This document shows, piece by piece, positions 24,979 through 34,684 of a stretch of 64,000 bases of DNA. The stretch covers positions 124,001-188,000 of the forward strand of contig NZ_OY284435.1 in the NCBI RefSeq assembly GCF_958304185.1, given 5' to 3'. The position numbers and the translations under genes are program-made. Origin of the DNA: an uncultured Erythrobacter sp. (GTDB lineage Bacteria > Pseudomonadota > Alphaproteobacteria > Sphingomonadales > Sphingomonadaceae). Positions within the stretch are counted from its first letter, which is position 1. Every line of letters starts with the position of its first letter. Under the pieces are notes generated by a model, which ran no database searches, was not told where the DNA came from, and saw nothing but the letters and a program-made list of their open reading frames with translations.

Positions 24979-25024
24979 CTAGAGGGGGCTAGATGGGGTC
25001 TAGCCGGGGTCTGGCAAGGTCTAG
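24979..25024. repeat. Imperfect ~11-base tandem repeat containing CTAG
   Basis: Four to five degenerate units of the pattern GCTAGAGGGG / GCTAGATGGGG / TCTAGCCGGGG / TCTGGCAAGG / TCTAGACC run in a row. CTAG, rare in most bacterial DNA, appears four times (24979, 24989, 25000, 25021). The period is close to one helical turn. It fills the gap between the FAH-family gene and the aldehyde dehydrogenase gene. Function is unknown. Confidence 0.6.
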
Positions 25025-26031
25025 ACCGCCACGACGTGCTGCTCGATCGCCCCGAAGACCGAGTGGTTGTGCGCGTCGCGCATCTCGATCCGCACCGTGT
25101 CACCAACCTGCATGAACGGCGTTTTGGCAGCACCGTCGCAAATGCTTTCGATCATGCGGATTTCCGCGATGCAGGAATAGCCTGCGCCGCCCTCCGCGAC
25201 TGGCTGGCCGGGGCCGCCATCGGCGCCCTTGTTTGAGATCGTGCCCGTGCCGATTACTGTGCCTGCGCTGAGATTGCGGGTCTTGGCGGCATGGGCGACG
25301 AGCTGCGCGAGGTTGAAGGTCGCATCCTTGCCCGCATTCGCCCGCCCGAACGGCGCTCCGTTGAGATCGACCATCAGCGGCAGGTGGATCAGATAGTCAG
25401 CCCAAGCCTCGCCGAGTTCATCCGGGGTCACGGCGACAGGCGAGAAGGCGCTCGCGGGCTTGGACTGGAAGAAGCCGAAGCCTTTCTCCAGTTCGGCCGG
25501 GATTAGGCCCCGCAGCGAAACGTCGTTCACCAGCATCAGCAGCTTGATGTGGCTGGCGGCGTCTTCGACCGACACACCCATCGGCACATCATCGGTGATG
25601 CAGGCGATCTCACCCTCCATGTCGCAGCCCCAGGCCGGATCGCCCAGCGGGATGTCCTGACGCGGGCGCAGGAAGCCGTCCGATCCGCCCTGATACATCA
25701 AGGGATCGGTGTAGAAGCTGGTCGGAACCTCTGCCCCGCGCGCGCGGCGCACCAGTTCGACATGGTTGATGTAAGCGCTGCCATCGGCCCACTGATAGGC
25801 GCGCGGCAGGGGTGAATGCGCCTGCCGCTCGTGGAAGCGTTCGCACGGCACCGTCTCATGTTCGACATCGCGGGCGAGCAGTTCAAGCTCCGGCGCGATC
25901 CGCCCCCAATCATCGAGCGCGGCTTGCAGGGTCGGCGCGATATAGCCTGCCGACGAGCAACGGGTCAGGTCTTTCGAGACCACCACCAGCTTGCCATCGC
26001 GCGTGCCATTATCGAGGGTTGCGAGTTTCAT
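25021..26031 (-). CDS. Fumarylacetoacetate hydrolase family protein
   Basis: This 336-residue metal-dependent C-C hydrolase of the FAH superfamily shows MEGEIACITDDVPMGVS with metal-binding acidic residues, LLMLVNDVSLRGLIP, FFQSKPASAFSPVAV, GTGTISN and a C-terminal VRIEMRD. The length and an N-terminal domain (MKLATLDNGTRDGKLVVV) fit bacterial fumarylacetoacetases or fumarylpyruvate hydrolases. The maleylacetoacetate isomerase gene lies 26 bases upstream, so the pair performs the last two steps of homogentisate (tyrosine) or gentisate breakdown. The ring-cleaving dioxygenase is not in the window. Confidence 0.88.
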   Translation of the reverse strand: MKLATLDNGTRDGKLVVVSKDLTRCSSAGYIAPTLQAALDDWGRIAPELELLARDVEHETVPCERFHERQAHSPLPRAYQWADGSAYINHVELVRRARGAEVPTSFYTDPLMYQGGSDGFLRPRQDIPLGDPAWGCDMEGEIACITDDVPMGVSVEDAASHIKLLMLVNDVSLRGLIPAELEKGFGFFQSKPASAFSPVAVTPDELGEAWADYLIHLPLMVDLNGAPFGRANAGKDATFNLAQLVAHAAKTRNLSAGTVIGTGTISNKGADGGPGQPVAEGGAGYSCIAEIRMIESICDGAAKTPFMQVGDTVRIEMRDAHNHSVFGAIEQHVVAV

Positions 26032-26057
26032 TGGGCGTTCCTCTCCGTCCGGGAAAT

Positions 26058-26693
26058 CTAGGATGCGTCGATCTGCTTGTCGGGATGCGCTGCCGCAAAG
26101 GCGGGCAGGGCAAGGCAGGCAGTTTCGATGCGGGTCATGTGGGGGCTGTTCGTCAGGTCGTAGTTGAACCGCCGCGCATTCGCGAGCTGCGGGATCAGCA
26201 CGATTTCGAACAGGCCGGGCGCGTCACCATGCAGGAAATCGCCGCTCCCCAGCTGCGCCAGCCGCGCTTCAACCGGGTTCAGCGTGCGCGCCAGCCAGTG
26301 GCGATACCAGGTGTCAATTTCGTCCTGCGTGTGGCCGAGTGGATCTTTCAGATACTTCAGCACTGGCAGATTGTTGACCGCGTGAATCTCGGTCGCGATC
26401 CCGTAGGCGAGTTCGCGCACGGTATAACGCGCCTCAACATCGGCGGGCAGGAACCGTGGAGTTGGATAGGCTTCATCCAGCCATTCGAGCAGCGCCATCG
26501 ACTGCGCGCGGTCTCGCCCATCCGCCTCCAGCATCGGCAGCGAGCCGAACGGGTTGCGGCTGGTGAAGGCTTCGTTCTTGTTCTCCGCCGTCACCAGATT
26601 GACCGGCACATTCTCGAAGGCGAGGCCTTTAAGGTTCAGCGCTATGCGCAGGCGGTAGGAGGTCGATGAGCGGAAGTAGCCGTATAGCTTCAT
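26058..26693 (-). CDS. maiA: Maleylacetoacetate isomerase (zeta-class GST)
   Basis: This 211-residue glutathione S-transferase family enzyme isomerises maleylacetoacetate to fumarylacetoacetate with glutathione. It carries the zeta-class active-site motif SSTSYRLRIALNLKGL, NPFGSLPMLEADG, the SMALLEWLDEAYP segment, and in the C-terminal domain EIHAVNNLPVLKYL. ATG 26693 is chosen because GST proteins start MKLYGYFRSS; a longer frame upstream adds 17 residues without homology. It forms an operon with the FAH-family gene. Maleylpyruvate isomerase activity is the main alternative. Confidence 0.9.
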   Translation of the reverse strand: MKLYGYFRSSTSYRLRIALNLKGLAFENVPVNLVTAENKNEAFTSRNPFGSLPMLEADGRDRAQSMALLEWLDEAYPTPRFLPADVEARYTVRELAYGIATEIHAVNNLPVLKYLKDPLGHTQDEIDTWYRHWLARTLNPVEARLAQLGSGDFLHGDAPGLFEIVLIPQLANARRFNYDLTNSPHMTRIETACLALPAFAAAHPDKQIDAS

Positions 26694-26868
26694 TGACCGG
26701 CCCTCGCACCGCTGTTGGAGACACGGGAGACACTGTCCAGACAATCAAAACCTGCCCGGTCGCGCCAGCCTTTGGCACGGCGTGCAACAGCAAGGTGGGC
26801 GCGGGAAGACATGGCACCGTCATGACAGCGCCGAGCCCTGTAGGACAGCGGCGAAAGCATCGTCGCCA

Positions 26869-28086
26869 TCAGAACGCTGCAATCCCCGTGATCGCGCGGC
26901 CCAAAATCAGCGCGTGGACATCATGCGTGCCTTCATAGGTGTTGACCGTTTCGAGGTTCACCATGTGGCGGATGACCTGATACTCCTCGGAAATCCCGTT
27001 GCCGCCATGCATATCGCGCGCTTGCCGAGCGATATCCAAAGCCTTGCCGACATTGTTGCGCTTCACGATCGAAATCATGTCGGGCGCGAACCGGCCCTCG
27101 TCGATCAACCGGCCGACGCGGAGCGAAGCCTGAAGGCCCAGCGCGATGTCAGTCATCATGTCGGCGAGCTTCTTCTGGAACAGCTGTGTCGCTGCCAGCG
27201 GGCGGCCGAACTGGTGCCGGTCGAGCCCATATTGGCGCGCGGCGGCAAGGCAGAACTCCGCTGCCCCCAGTGCGCCCCAGCTGATGCCGTAGCGCGCACG
27301 GTTGAGGCAACCGAACGGGCCCTTTAGCCCTTCGACATTGGGCAGCAGCGCCGAGGACGGCACCCGCACCTCGTCCATCATGATCATGCCAGTAGTCGAG
27401 GCGCGAAGGCTGATTTTTCCCTTGATCTTGGGCGCGCTGAGGCCTGCCATGCCCTTTTCAAGCACGAAGCCGCGAATGGCGCCGCCATGTTCTTCGGACT
27501 TGGCCCAGACCACGAAGACGTCGGCAAAGGGCGCGTTGCTGATCCAGGTCTTGCTGCCGGAGATGACATAATCATCGCCGTCCTTCTTCGCGTAGGTCTT
27601 CATCCCTGCCGGGTCTGAACCCGCGTCAGGCTCGGTCAGGCCAAAGCAGCCGATCAGCGTGCCAGCGGCAAGGCCGGGGAGGTATTTGCGGCGCTGTTCG
27701 TCCGAGCCATAGGCATAGATCGGATGCATCACGAGGCTCGACTGCACGCTCGCCATCGAGCGGTAGCCAGAGTCCACGCGCTCGATCTCACGCGCGATGA
27801 GGCCATAGGCGACATAGCCTGCGCCCGCGCCGCCGAATTCTTCGGGGATGGTGGCGCCCAGCAGGCCTGCGGCGCCCATCAGCGGGAAGAGCTCGGGCGC
27901 GTCGACTTCCTCGCGGAAGGCATCAATGACGCGCGGTTGCAGCTCGCTTTGGGCAAAGCCGTGCGCGGCGTCGCGGATCATCCGCTCTTCCTCGGTCAGC
28001 TGGCTTTCCAGGTCGAACGGATCTTCCCAGTTGAAAGGGGCCATTCGCGAATCCGCCCGCGAGGGGGCGCTGTTGGTGCCGTGCAC
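26869..28086 (-). CDS. gcdH: Glutaryl-CoA dehydrogenase-like acyl-CoA dehydrogenase
   Basis: This 405-residue flavoenzyme would convert glutaryl-CoA to crotonyl-CoA plus CO2 in lysine and tryptophan breakdown. Visible features are [52 protein letters not shown], and the C-terminal [11 protein letters not shown] and [20 protein letters not shown], where the Glu of TYEGT is the catalytic base of this group. I choose GTG 28086 because AGGAG lies seven bases upstream; ATG 28044 (MAPFNWEDP) is the alternative. The gene stands alone but is near the semialdehyde dehydrogenase. Confidence 0.88.
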   Translation of the reverse strand: MHGTNSAPSRADSRMAPFNWEDPFDLESQLTEEERMIRDAAHGFAQSELQPRVIDAFREEVDAPELFPLMGAAGLLGATIPEEFGGAGAGYVAYGLIAREIERVDSGYRSMASVQSSLVMHPIYAYGSDEQRRKYLPGLAAGTLIGCFGLTEPDAGSDPAGMKTYAKKDGDDYVISGSKTWISNAPFADVFVVWAKSEEHGGAIRGFVLEKGMAGLSAPKIKGKISLRASTTGMIMMDEVRVPSSALLPNVEGLKGPFGCLNRARYGISWGALGAAEFCLAAARQYGLDRHQFGRPLAATQLFQKKLADMMTDIALGLQASLRVGRLIDEGRFAPDMISIVKRNNVGKALDIARQARDMHGGNGISEEYQVIRHMVNLETVNTYEGTHDVHALILGRAITGIAAF

Positions 28087-28179
28087 GGGGATGCTCCTGC
28101 TTATTGTGTTTCTCCCAGCCTTTGCAGGCTTGGCAGGCCGGGGCAAGTGGGACGGGGCCAGCAGTGAGGCAGCACTCGC

Positions 28180-28536
28180 TCAGGCCGGGGCAATGACCCG
28201 GCTAACAGTTTCGAGCAGCATCGCTGGCGGGCAGGGCTTGGCCAGTGTGGTAGCGCCCGGAAAGCGGGCAGCGACTTCGCTGGCGGCATACCGTTCGGAA
28301 TGCAGGATCACCGGCACATTATCATCGAGCAGCTTCTGCGCCAGCTCATAGGTCAGGCCATCGGTCAGCTCGATATCGAGGATCGCCAGATCAGGCTTTT
28401 CCTTTTGGCAGGCCAGCATGGCCGAGGAGATTCCGGCGTGCGGCCCTTCAACTTCGTATCCTGCTTCCTCGAAAGTGTCGCACAGATCAAATCCAGTAAT
28501 GAACTCGTCTTCGGCCACCAAGATCCGCAAAACCAT
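28180..28536 (-). CDS. Single-domain response regulator
   Basis: This 118-residue protein is a receiver domain and nothing else. The acidic pocket is ILVAEDEF, the phospho-acceptor Asp is in LAILDIELTDG, the Thr/Ser position is in ILHSERY, and the Lys is in TLAKPCPP. Such lone receivers in alphaproteobacteria often pair with HWE-type kinases or act in phosphorelays; no kinase gene is adjacent. The start ATG 28536 directly precedes the fold. Confidence 0.88.
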   Translation of the reverse strand: MVLRILVAEDEFITGFDLCDTFEEAGYEVEGPHAGISSAMLACQKEKPDLAILDIELTDGLTYELAQKLLDDNVPVILHSERYAASEVAARFPGATTLAKPCPPAMLLETVSRVIAPA

Positions 28537-28608
28537 TGACCCTCTCCCGCTACTCCGACTCCCACAAATCGAAGTGTATCACGGATTGGACGTCAATCTT
28601 GCGCAATA

Positions 28609-29181
28609 TTATCCATTGCGGCCGAATTGTGCAGTAAATGCGTTTTCGTCTCCGGCGGCCAGCAATTGCGCCTGTTCGACCCATTGATCGCGCGTGATGC
28701 GACCGGAGAAACGGCCAAGCTGTGCATCGATGCGCTCGATATCGGCGGGCTGCCACGCGGCGATCTGAGCGTAGCTGCGGACCCCGAGTTCGCCGAGCAG
28801 CGCGGCCAGTTTGGGGCCGAGGCCCTTGATGCGGGTCAGATCGTCAGACGCCCCGGCGGAAGGCGGGCTGACGGTCGGGGTGATGGCGGGGCCGGCTTCG
28901 GCGTCGGTGTCCATCGGTGCGGCTGCCACGGCCTGACTGTTGGCAGCGGCCGACATCGCGCCCTGATTGATCTCGACCGCACGCGGTGCATCGATCAGCG
29001 CTTGATTCCGTGCCGCAGGGGCTGCGCCTTCTTCCAGCACATCGCGGGCGAGCGGGGTGCCGCTTTCATCCTCGATCACGCGCGCCTTGCGGCTGAGGCG
29101 CGCGAGCACCCAAACGGCCAGCACCAGCGCAACCAGACCAAGCAGGATTAGCGGCAGATAATTCATCATTTCAGGGGACAT
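28609..29181 (-). CDS. Membrane-anchored helix-hairpin-helix protein
   Basis: This 190-residue protein has one N-terminal transmembrane segment (YLPLILLGLVALVLAVWVLA), a low-complexity Ala/Pro linker of about 80 residues, and a C-terminal helix-hairpin-helix domain (LTRIKGLGPKLAALLGELGV) with a following 50-residue helical block. Such 'predicted flap endonuclease-1-like 5' DNA nuclease' domains are common, but no catalytic residues can be pointed to here. It lies between a receiver gene and a VWA lipoprotein gene. Function is unknown. Confidence 0.75.
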   Translation of the reverse strand: MSPEMMNYLPLILLGLVALVLAVWVLARLSRKARVIEDESGTPLARDVLEEGAAPAARNQALIDAPRAVEINQGAMSAAANSQAVAAAPMDTDAEAGPAITPTVSPPSAGASDDLTRIKGLGPKLAALLGELGVRSYAQIAAWQPADIERIDAQLGRFSGRITRDQWVEQAQLLAAGDENAFTAQFGRNG

Positions 29182-29263
29182 GGCGCTTTTGCTCCCAAGC
29201 GAATCATGGCGTTACGGCGATGCGCTCTAGCAGCCTCGTCCCGCTTCGCCCAAGCCCCTGCGA

Positions 29264-30946
29264 TCAACCGCCCTTCATGCTGGCTGCCAGCTGGTTCAAT
29301 TGCAGGAACTCCTGGCGCCAGAAATTGTCCTGCGTGCCTGCGAGTTTGCCGATGTCGTCAAAGCCGAAGCCGAGCATCATCTCGTCCCCGCGCAAGACCT
29401 GACCGTAAGCCGCGACCGCTGCGGCAAAGGCAAAGTCGCCCTTGGGTGCGGTGGCCGAGGTGAGCGTATTGGCGGACACGACCCGTTCGATCAGTTTCGA
29501 GGTATCGCCATCGGGCAGCTTGTAGCGCAGCTTGACGGTGGCGGCCTCGGCCAGCTTGGCGGTAGCCGCCGCGTCAGGCCTATCCTCATAGCGGCGCGGC
29601 GCGATCCAGCCCTTGCCGCCGACAGGGACGACTTCGTAGATCGCGGTCACCTGATGACCAGCGCCAATCTCGCCCGCGTCGACCAGATCATTGTCGAAAT
29701 CCTCTTCTCGCAGCGCCCGGTTCTCGTAGCCCACAAGGCGGTATTGCGCGATCACGGCGGGGTTGAATTCGACCTGGATTTTCACGTCCTTGGCGATGGT
29801 GAACAGGGTCGATTGCATTTCCTCGCCCAGCACCTTTTTCGCTTCCAGCGCGGTGTCGATATAGGCGTAGTTGCCGTTCCCCTTGTTGGCGATCTGCTCC
29901 ATCATCGCTTCGTTGTAATTGCCTTGGCCAAAGCCCAGCGTGGTCAGCGTGATGCCACTTTCGCGCTTCTTTTCGATCAGTTCGATCAGCGCCTTGGTGT
30001 CCGAAACGCCGACGTTGAAATCGCCATCCGTGGCCAGGATCACCCGGTTGACGCCGCCCTTGATGAAATTGTCCTCAGCGATGCGGTAGGCAAGCTCGAT
30101 CCCGGCGCCGCCCGCGGTCGATCCGCCTGCGGCAAGGCTGTCCAATGCGCGGCGGATCTTGGCGGTGTCATTGGTGGGTTCCAGCACCATGCCCGCCGCG
30201 CCCGCATAGACCACGATCGAAACCGTATCCTTGGGCGACAGCTCGCCCGCAAGGCCCGCCAGCGCGGTTTTGACCAGCGGCAGCTTGTCCGGGGAATTCA
30301 TCGAGCCCGAGACGTCCATCAAGAACACGAGGTTCGCCGCCGGGCGCTCATCGGCGGCGATATCGTAACCGCGCAGGCCGATCCGCATCAGGTAAGTGCC
30401 GGGGTTCCACGGGGTCGTGGCCACATCGGTCGTCACGGTGAAGGGCTGGCTGCGATCCTTGGGCCGGGCATAGTCATAGCGGAAATAGTTGATCATCTCC
30501 TCGGTGCGCACGGCATCCTTGGGCGGCATCATGCCTTGGGTCAGGAACCGCCGCGCATTGGCATAGGCGCCGGTGTCGACATCGACCGCGAAGGTGGAAA
30601 CCGGCTCGGCTGCGGTCAGCTTGACCGGAGAGACTTCCTTGCCGTCGTATTGCTCGCGGCCCGGATCGGTCGCAACCATTACGGGCGGGGCGTAGAAGGC
30701 GGCTTCGTTGGCGGAGGGGGCGGCACGAAGGCGCCGACTCTCGGCGTCCGCTGCGCGCTGCGATCCGGTGACCACTATGGCAGTAGGCTGCGGCGGAGGT
30801 GGCGGCGGGGGAGGGGGTGGAGGTGGAGGTGCCATCACAGAGGGCGGCGGCGGGGCCTTGGCCAATTGCTCCGGCGCGTTCTTCGCGCAGCCAGCCATCA
30901 CCGCGCACAGCGCTACTGCCGCGACCAACCGTGTCCCTCGCATCAC
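29264..30946 (-). CDS. VWA-domain lipoprotein, YfbK/DUF3520 type
   Basis: This 560-residue secreted lipoprotein has the signal peptide and lipobox AVALCAVMAGC, a polyproline run of 13 residues at about 43-55, then a vWF_A N-terminal region (EYDGKEVSPVKL-like). The VWA domain carries the metal-ion site LVFLMDVSGSMNSPDKLP and a C-terminal DUF3520 domain (from about RALREEDFDNDLVDAG). The family is widespread but uncharacterised; E. coli YfbK is the model. The intact MIDAS (DxSxS) suggests metal-dependent protein binding in the periplasm or at the outer membrane. It is the first gene of its group on this strand. Confidence 0.85.
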   Translation of the reverse strand: MMRGTRLVAAVALCAVMAGCAKNAPEQLAKAPPPPSVMAPPPPPPPPPPPPPQPTAIVVTGSQRAADAESRRLRAAPSANEAAFYAPPVMVATDPGREQYDGKEVSPVKLTAAEPVSTFAVDVDTGAYANARRFLTQGMMPPKDAVRTEEMINYFRYDYARPKDRSQPFTVTTDVATTPWNPGTYLMRIGLRGYDIAADERPAANLVFLMDVSGSMNSPDKLPLVKTALAGLAGELSPKDTVSIVVYAGAAGMVLEPTNDTAKIRRALDSLAAGGSTAGGAGIELAYRIAEDNFIKGGVNRVILATDGDFNVGVSDTKALIELIEKKRESGITLTTLGFGQGNYNEAMMEQIANKGNGNYAYIDTALEAKKVLGEEMQSTLFTIAKDVKIQVEFNPAVIAQYRLVGYENRALREEDFDNDLVDAGEIGAGHQVTAIYEVVPVGGKGWIAPRRYEDRPDAAATAKLAEAATVKLRYKLPDGDTSKLIERVVSANTLTSATAPKGDFAFAAAVAAYGQVLRGDEMMLGFGFDDIGKLAGTQDNFWRQEFLQLNQLAASMKGG

Positions 30947-31030
30947 CTTGTCTCCCCGCTCTTCCAGCGGTTCAAGAAATCGTAGCCGAGCCGTGAATAG
31001 CGACTGAACGTGTTGCGGCCCCGATTTGCC

Positions 31031-32548
31031 TTACGCCAGATCAGTCTCGGGGTTTGGGACGACCTGCTTGCGGAACAATACCTTGTCCCCGTCGTCAAAG
31101 CCGCGCCGCCAGATCACCAGCGCATAGGTGCCAAGGATCGCGGGCACGCCGAACACCAGCTCCATCCACTCGGGCAGCCAGGTAAAGACATAGCCCACCA
31201 CCACCGCAGGCGCGGCGGCATAGACCAGCGCCCAGCGCCAATTGGTGACGGGCGCTTTGAGCAGATGCTTGAGCAGCAGCGCCTTCACCAGACTGGACAC
31301 CGCCAGCGCGATCATCAGCGCGGCCGCTGCGCTGGCCGCCTCGTAGCCCTTGCCAAGACCATAGACCTCCGCCCCTTCGATCAGCGCGATGGTGAGCGCT
31401 GCCTGGAGCGCGATCACTCCCACCGAGATCGCCAGATTGCGCTTCCTCGCGATGTAGACGAGCACGCTTTCCGAGACGACCGCCATCGAAGCGGCGACCT
31501 CAGCCGCCAGCAGGAACGCCAGCGCGGCCGTGCCCGCGACATAGTCTGGCCCCCACAGGCCCATCACCGCCTCGCCCGGCATCCCCAGCACCAGCGCGAT
31601 GCCAAGCTGAATTGCGATGATCCAGAACCCCACCTGCCGCACCTGCGCGGCTATGGCGCCCATGTTACCGATGCGCAGGTTCTTGGTGATGACGGGAGAG
31701 AGGATTGGCTCGAAGCTGGTTTTGAGCTTCTGCGGCAGCGATGCGATCTGCTGCGCGGCGTAATAGATGCCCACCGCTTGCGGGGGTGCAAAAAACCCGA
31801 GCATGAAGATATCGAGCAGCCGCGTGCCGCGCTCAATCGCATCGGCGCCCACCAGCGGGAAGGCGCGGGACGACATGGCGAGCAACGCACGGGCCTCCGG
31901 TCGCCAGCCTTTGGGCAGGCCATAGCCGCGCAAAAACGGCCACAGTGCAGACAGCAGTCCGCAATAGATCGAGGTGATATAGGCCAGCGCCAAGCCGCCA
32001 TCGCGCGTGGCCGGGATGAAGAAGAACACGCCCGCGCCAATGGAAATCGTCCACGGTTCGACAATCGCGCGGGTGCGCACCATCGTGGCGATGTCGAAAC
32101 GATAGGCTTGGGCGGCGAGCAGGATCTCGGTGACGGCAAAGGCAGGGATCGCCGCAACCAGCCAGATATCCCATCGGCTGTTGGTGCCATTGGGAAACAT
32201 CGGCTCGGGGAAGGCGACCAGCAGCAGCGCGGCGACGCAGGAAAAGGCCAGCGACAGCAAGATCCCGTCATAGACGAGGTTGCTTTCTGCCCCCCGGTTC
32301 TCGCCCGCGCCTTCCGACAATCGCTGCGCCAGCCCGCGCTTTTCGCCCAGCGAGCAGATCAGCGCGACAATCTCGATCACCACCATTGCCGAGGCAAACC
32401 GGCCTAGCGACTCGGCTCCGTAGAGGCGTGTGGCGATGACGAGAAAGGGGATGCGCGCGATCAGCCGGATGGCAAAGCCCAGCGTATTGGTGCGCCCGCC
32501 CTTTGCCAGCTTGGCGAGGTCGTCCTGATCGTCAGCCGCTGTGGTCAC
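31031..32548 (-). CDS. Polysaccharide flippase-like membrane protein (Wzx/MATE superfamily)
   Basis: This 505-residue protein has about 12-14 hydrophobic segments and an N-terminus (GGRTNTLGFAIRLIARIPFLV) typical of polysaccharide biosynthesis/O-antigen flippases of the MOP superfamily. It likely moves a lipid-linked sugar across the inner membrane. GTG 32548 overlaps the gpsA stop as GTGA and is preferred to an ATG 15 bases upstream that lies inside gpsA. No glycosyltransferase genes are visible here, so the substrate is unknown. Confidence 0.8.
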   Translation of the reverse strand: MTTAADDQDDLAKLAKGGRTNTLGFAIRLIARIPFLVIATRLYGAESLGRFASAMVVIEIVALICSLGEKRGLAQRLSEGAGENRGAESNLVYDGILLSLAFSCVAALLLVAFPEPMFPNGTNSRWDIWLVAAIPAFAVTEILLAAQAYRFDIATMVRTRAIVEPWTISIGAGVFFFIPATRDGGLALAYITSIYCGLLSALWPFLRGYGLPKGWRPEARALLAMSSRAFPLVGADAIERGTRLLDIFMLGFFAPPQAVGIYYAAQQIASLPQKLKTSFEPILSPVITKNLRIGNMGAIAAQVRQVGFWIIAIQLGIALVLGMPGEAVMGLWGPDYVAGTAALAFLLAAEVAASMAVVSESVLVYIARKRNLAISVGVIALQAALTIALIEGAEVYGLGKGYEAASAAAALMIALAVSSLVKALLLKHLLKAPVTNWRWALVYAAAPAVVVGYVFTWLPEWMELVFGVPAILGTYALVIWRRGFDDGDKVLFRKQVVPNPETDLA

Positions 32549-33546
32549 GCACCGGCTTCCCATTCGGCCTTAAGCGGACGGGCGAGCAGCGTCTGCACCA
32601 CATCACGCGCCGGGGTTCCTGCCAGCAGATCGGCGACAGCTTTGGTGATCGGCATATCGATCCCGCGTTCCGCTGCGAGCTGCGCCAGCACCGGCGCGGT
32701 ATGCGCGCCCTCGGCCACGGTGCGCTTGTCCGCCAGCGCTTCGGCCGCGCTCATCCCTTGGCCCAAGGCCTTGCCAAGCGAGAAATTGCGGCTGGAGGTG
32801 GACGAACAGGTCAGCACCAGATCGCCGAGGCCGCACAGGCCTGCGATAGTGTCGAAGGTGGCGCCATAGGCTGCGCCAAACCGCGCCATTTCGGCAAAGC
32901 CGCGCGTGATCAGGGCGGCCCGCGCGTTCTGGCCGAGCCCCAGCCCGTCCACCACTCCGCAGGCGATCGCGAGCACATTCTTGACCGCGCCGCCGATCTC
33001 CGCGCCGACCACATCGTCGGAGTAATAGGGCCGGAAGGTGGGCCGGGCGAGGGCGGGAGCGAGCCGTTCCCACTGCGCTACGCCGTCATAGCAGGCGAGG
33101 GTCACCGCAGTCGGCAATCCGGCGGCAACTTCGTGCGCAAAGGTCGGGCCGGAGAGAACAGCGATAGCACTGCCGGGAGCGGCTTCGCTGGCAACGTCGA
33201 ACATCATCCGCCCGGTGCCGGCCTCGATCCCCTTCGAGCACAGCACCAGATCGCGCGGGGCTGTGGTGAGGCCCGTCAGCACCCGTCCCAGCACCTGTGC
33301 GGGCGTGACCACCAGCACGGTATCAAGCGCGGCAAACTCCGCCAGATCGCCGGTCGCGCGGATGGTCGGGGCGAGGGCAGCCGAGGGGAGGTAGAGCGGA
33401 TTGCGGTGATCGGTGTTGATCGCGGTGACAACTTCAGGCTCGAACGCCCATAGCAGCACGTCGCGCCCGTCGCTCGCCAGCATCTGGGCGAGCGCGGTGC
33501 CCCACGCGCCTGCGCCGATGACGCCCAGAATTGCGGGCTTGCTCAT
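32545..33546 (-). CDS. gpsA: Glycerol-3-phosphate dehydrogenase [NAD(P)+]
   Basis: This 333-residue cytoplasmic enzyme reduces dihydroxyacetone phosphate to sn-glycerol 3-phosphate for phospholipid synthesis. It shows the nucleotide fold [32 protein letters not shown], the catalytic lysine in [15 protein letters not shown], and [20 protein letters not shown]. Length is normal. Its ATG overlaps the tsaD stop (ATGA) and its stop overlaps the flippase start, making a three-gene transcription unit tsaD-gpsA-flippase. Confidence 0.95.
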   Translation of the reverse strand: MSKPAILGVIGAGAWGTALAQMLASDGRDVLLWAFEPEVVTAINTDHRNPLYLPSAALAPTIRATGDLAEFAALDTVLVVTPAQVLGRVLTGLTTAPRDLVLCSKGIEAGTGRMMFDVASEAAPGSAIAVLSGPTFAHEVAAGLPTAVTLACYDGVAQWERLAPALARPTFRPYYSDDVVGAEIGGAVKNVLAIACGVVDGLGLGQNARAALITRGFAEMARFGAAYGATFDTIAGLCGLGDLVLTCSSTSSRNFSLGKALGQGMSAAEALADKRTVAEGAHTAPVLAQLAAERGIDMPITKAVADLLAGTPARDVVQTLLARPLKAEWEAGA

Positions 33547-34640
33547 GCCTTTACTCCAGCGCCGCGCACGGTCTCCGCCGCCGGATCGAGCGGCCAGCGC
33601 GGACGGGCGAGAAAATCGAGGCGGTCACCAGCAAAGGCCGCGCCGGGCGCCCAGCCTTCCGCCGCCAGCCGCTCGCACCCGGCCCAGGCGATCATGGCGG
33701 CATTATCGGTGCACAGCGCCAGCGGCGGAGCGGTGAAGCGCATGGCGTGCTTGGCGGCGAAGGCCTCCAATGCGGCGCGGACGGTCTGGTTGGCAGCAAC
33801 CCCGCCAGCGACGACCAGCGCCGGGAAGGGGCCAGCCCGCTCCAAGGCATAGCCGAGCCGGTCGATCAGGCAATCGACCGCCGCCTGCTGGAAACTCGCG
33901 GCGATATCAGCGGGGCTGTGCGCGCCGCTTTCGACAGCCCGCAACACCGCACTTTTCAACCCGGCAAAAGAGAAATGCGGTTCAGGCGAACCCTTCAACG
34001 GGCGCGGCAAAGGCACCGCCTTGGGATCACCCTGCAACGCCAGCCGCTCCACCGCTGGCCCGCCGGGATAGCCCAGACCGAGGATCTTGGCGGTCTTGTC
34101 AAACGCCTCGCCCAGCGCATCGTCGATAGTGGTGGCGAGACGGCGATATTGCCCCACGCCTTCGACAGCGAGAATCTGGCAATGCCCGCCTGACACCAAC
34201 AGCAGCAGATAGGGAAAGGCGAGACCCGCGTCTGCCAAACGGGGCGAGAGCGCATGGCCTTCGAGGTGGTTGACCGCCAGCAGCGGCTTGTCCGAAGCCA
34301 TCGCCAGCGCCTTGGCACTCACCAGCCCGACCATCACGCCGCCGATCAGCCCCGGCCCCGCAGTCGCGGCAATCGCGTCGACATCCTCAAGACCGATGCC
34401 CGCTTCGTCCATCACCCGCGCGATCATCGGGGCGAGCCGTTCGGCATGGGCGCGGGCGGCGATTTCGGGGACGACCCCGCCATAGGGCGCGTGTTCGGCC
34501 TCCTGACTGGCAATCGCTTGCGCAACAATCGTCCCGTCGCCGCGCACCAGCGCAACGGCGGTTTCATCGCAGCTTGATTCGATGCCCAAAACCAGCGGGG
34601 GCACGATGCAAGCATCAGAGGTGTGCGTGACCGATCCCAT
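33543..34640 (-). CDS. tsaD: tRNA threonylcarbamoyladenosine synthase subunit TsaD
   Basis: This 365-residue essential protein (Gcp/Kae1 family) transfers threonylcarbamoyl to A37 of ANN-decoding tRNAs, with TsaB and TsaE. It shows [20 protein letters not shown], the metal-binding [51 protein letters not shown] and a C-terminal [12 protein letters not shown]. About 17 residues precede the conserved VLGIESS, so a later start is possible. It diverges from hemC with 44 bases between starts. Confidence 0.95.
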   Translation of the reverse strand: MGSVTHTSDACIVPPLVLGIESSCDETAVALVRGDGTIVAQAIASQEAEHAPYGGVVPEIAARAHAERLAPMIARVMDEAGIGLEDVDAIAATAGPGLIGGVMVGLVSAKALAMASDKPLLAVNHLEGHALSPRLADAGLAFPYLLLLVSGGHCQILAVEGVGQYRRLATTIDDALGEAFDKTAKILGLGYPGGPAVERLALQGDPKAVPLPRPLKGSPEPHFSFAGLKSAVLRAVESGAHSPADIAASFQQAAVDCLIDRLGYALERAGPFPALVVAGGVAANQTVRAALEAFAAKHAMRFTAPPLALCTDNAAMIAWAGCERLAAEGWAPGAAFAGDRLDFLARPRWPLDPAAETVRGAGVKA

Positions 34641-34684
34641 CCCGCTTCCATCTAGACTGTGTGAAGGCTAGAGCAAGCATAGCT

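Noticed and set aside
29300-30985. 561-codon open frame on the plus strand opposite the VWA lipoprotein
   Set aside because: It is antisense to a gene with a clear signal peptide and MIDAS motif, and its composition is that of a codon-bias shadow.
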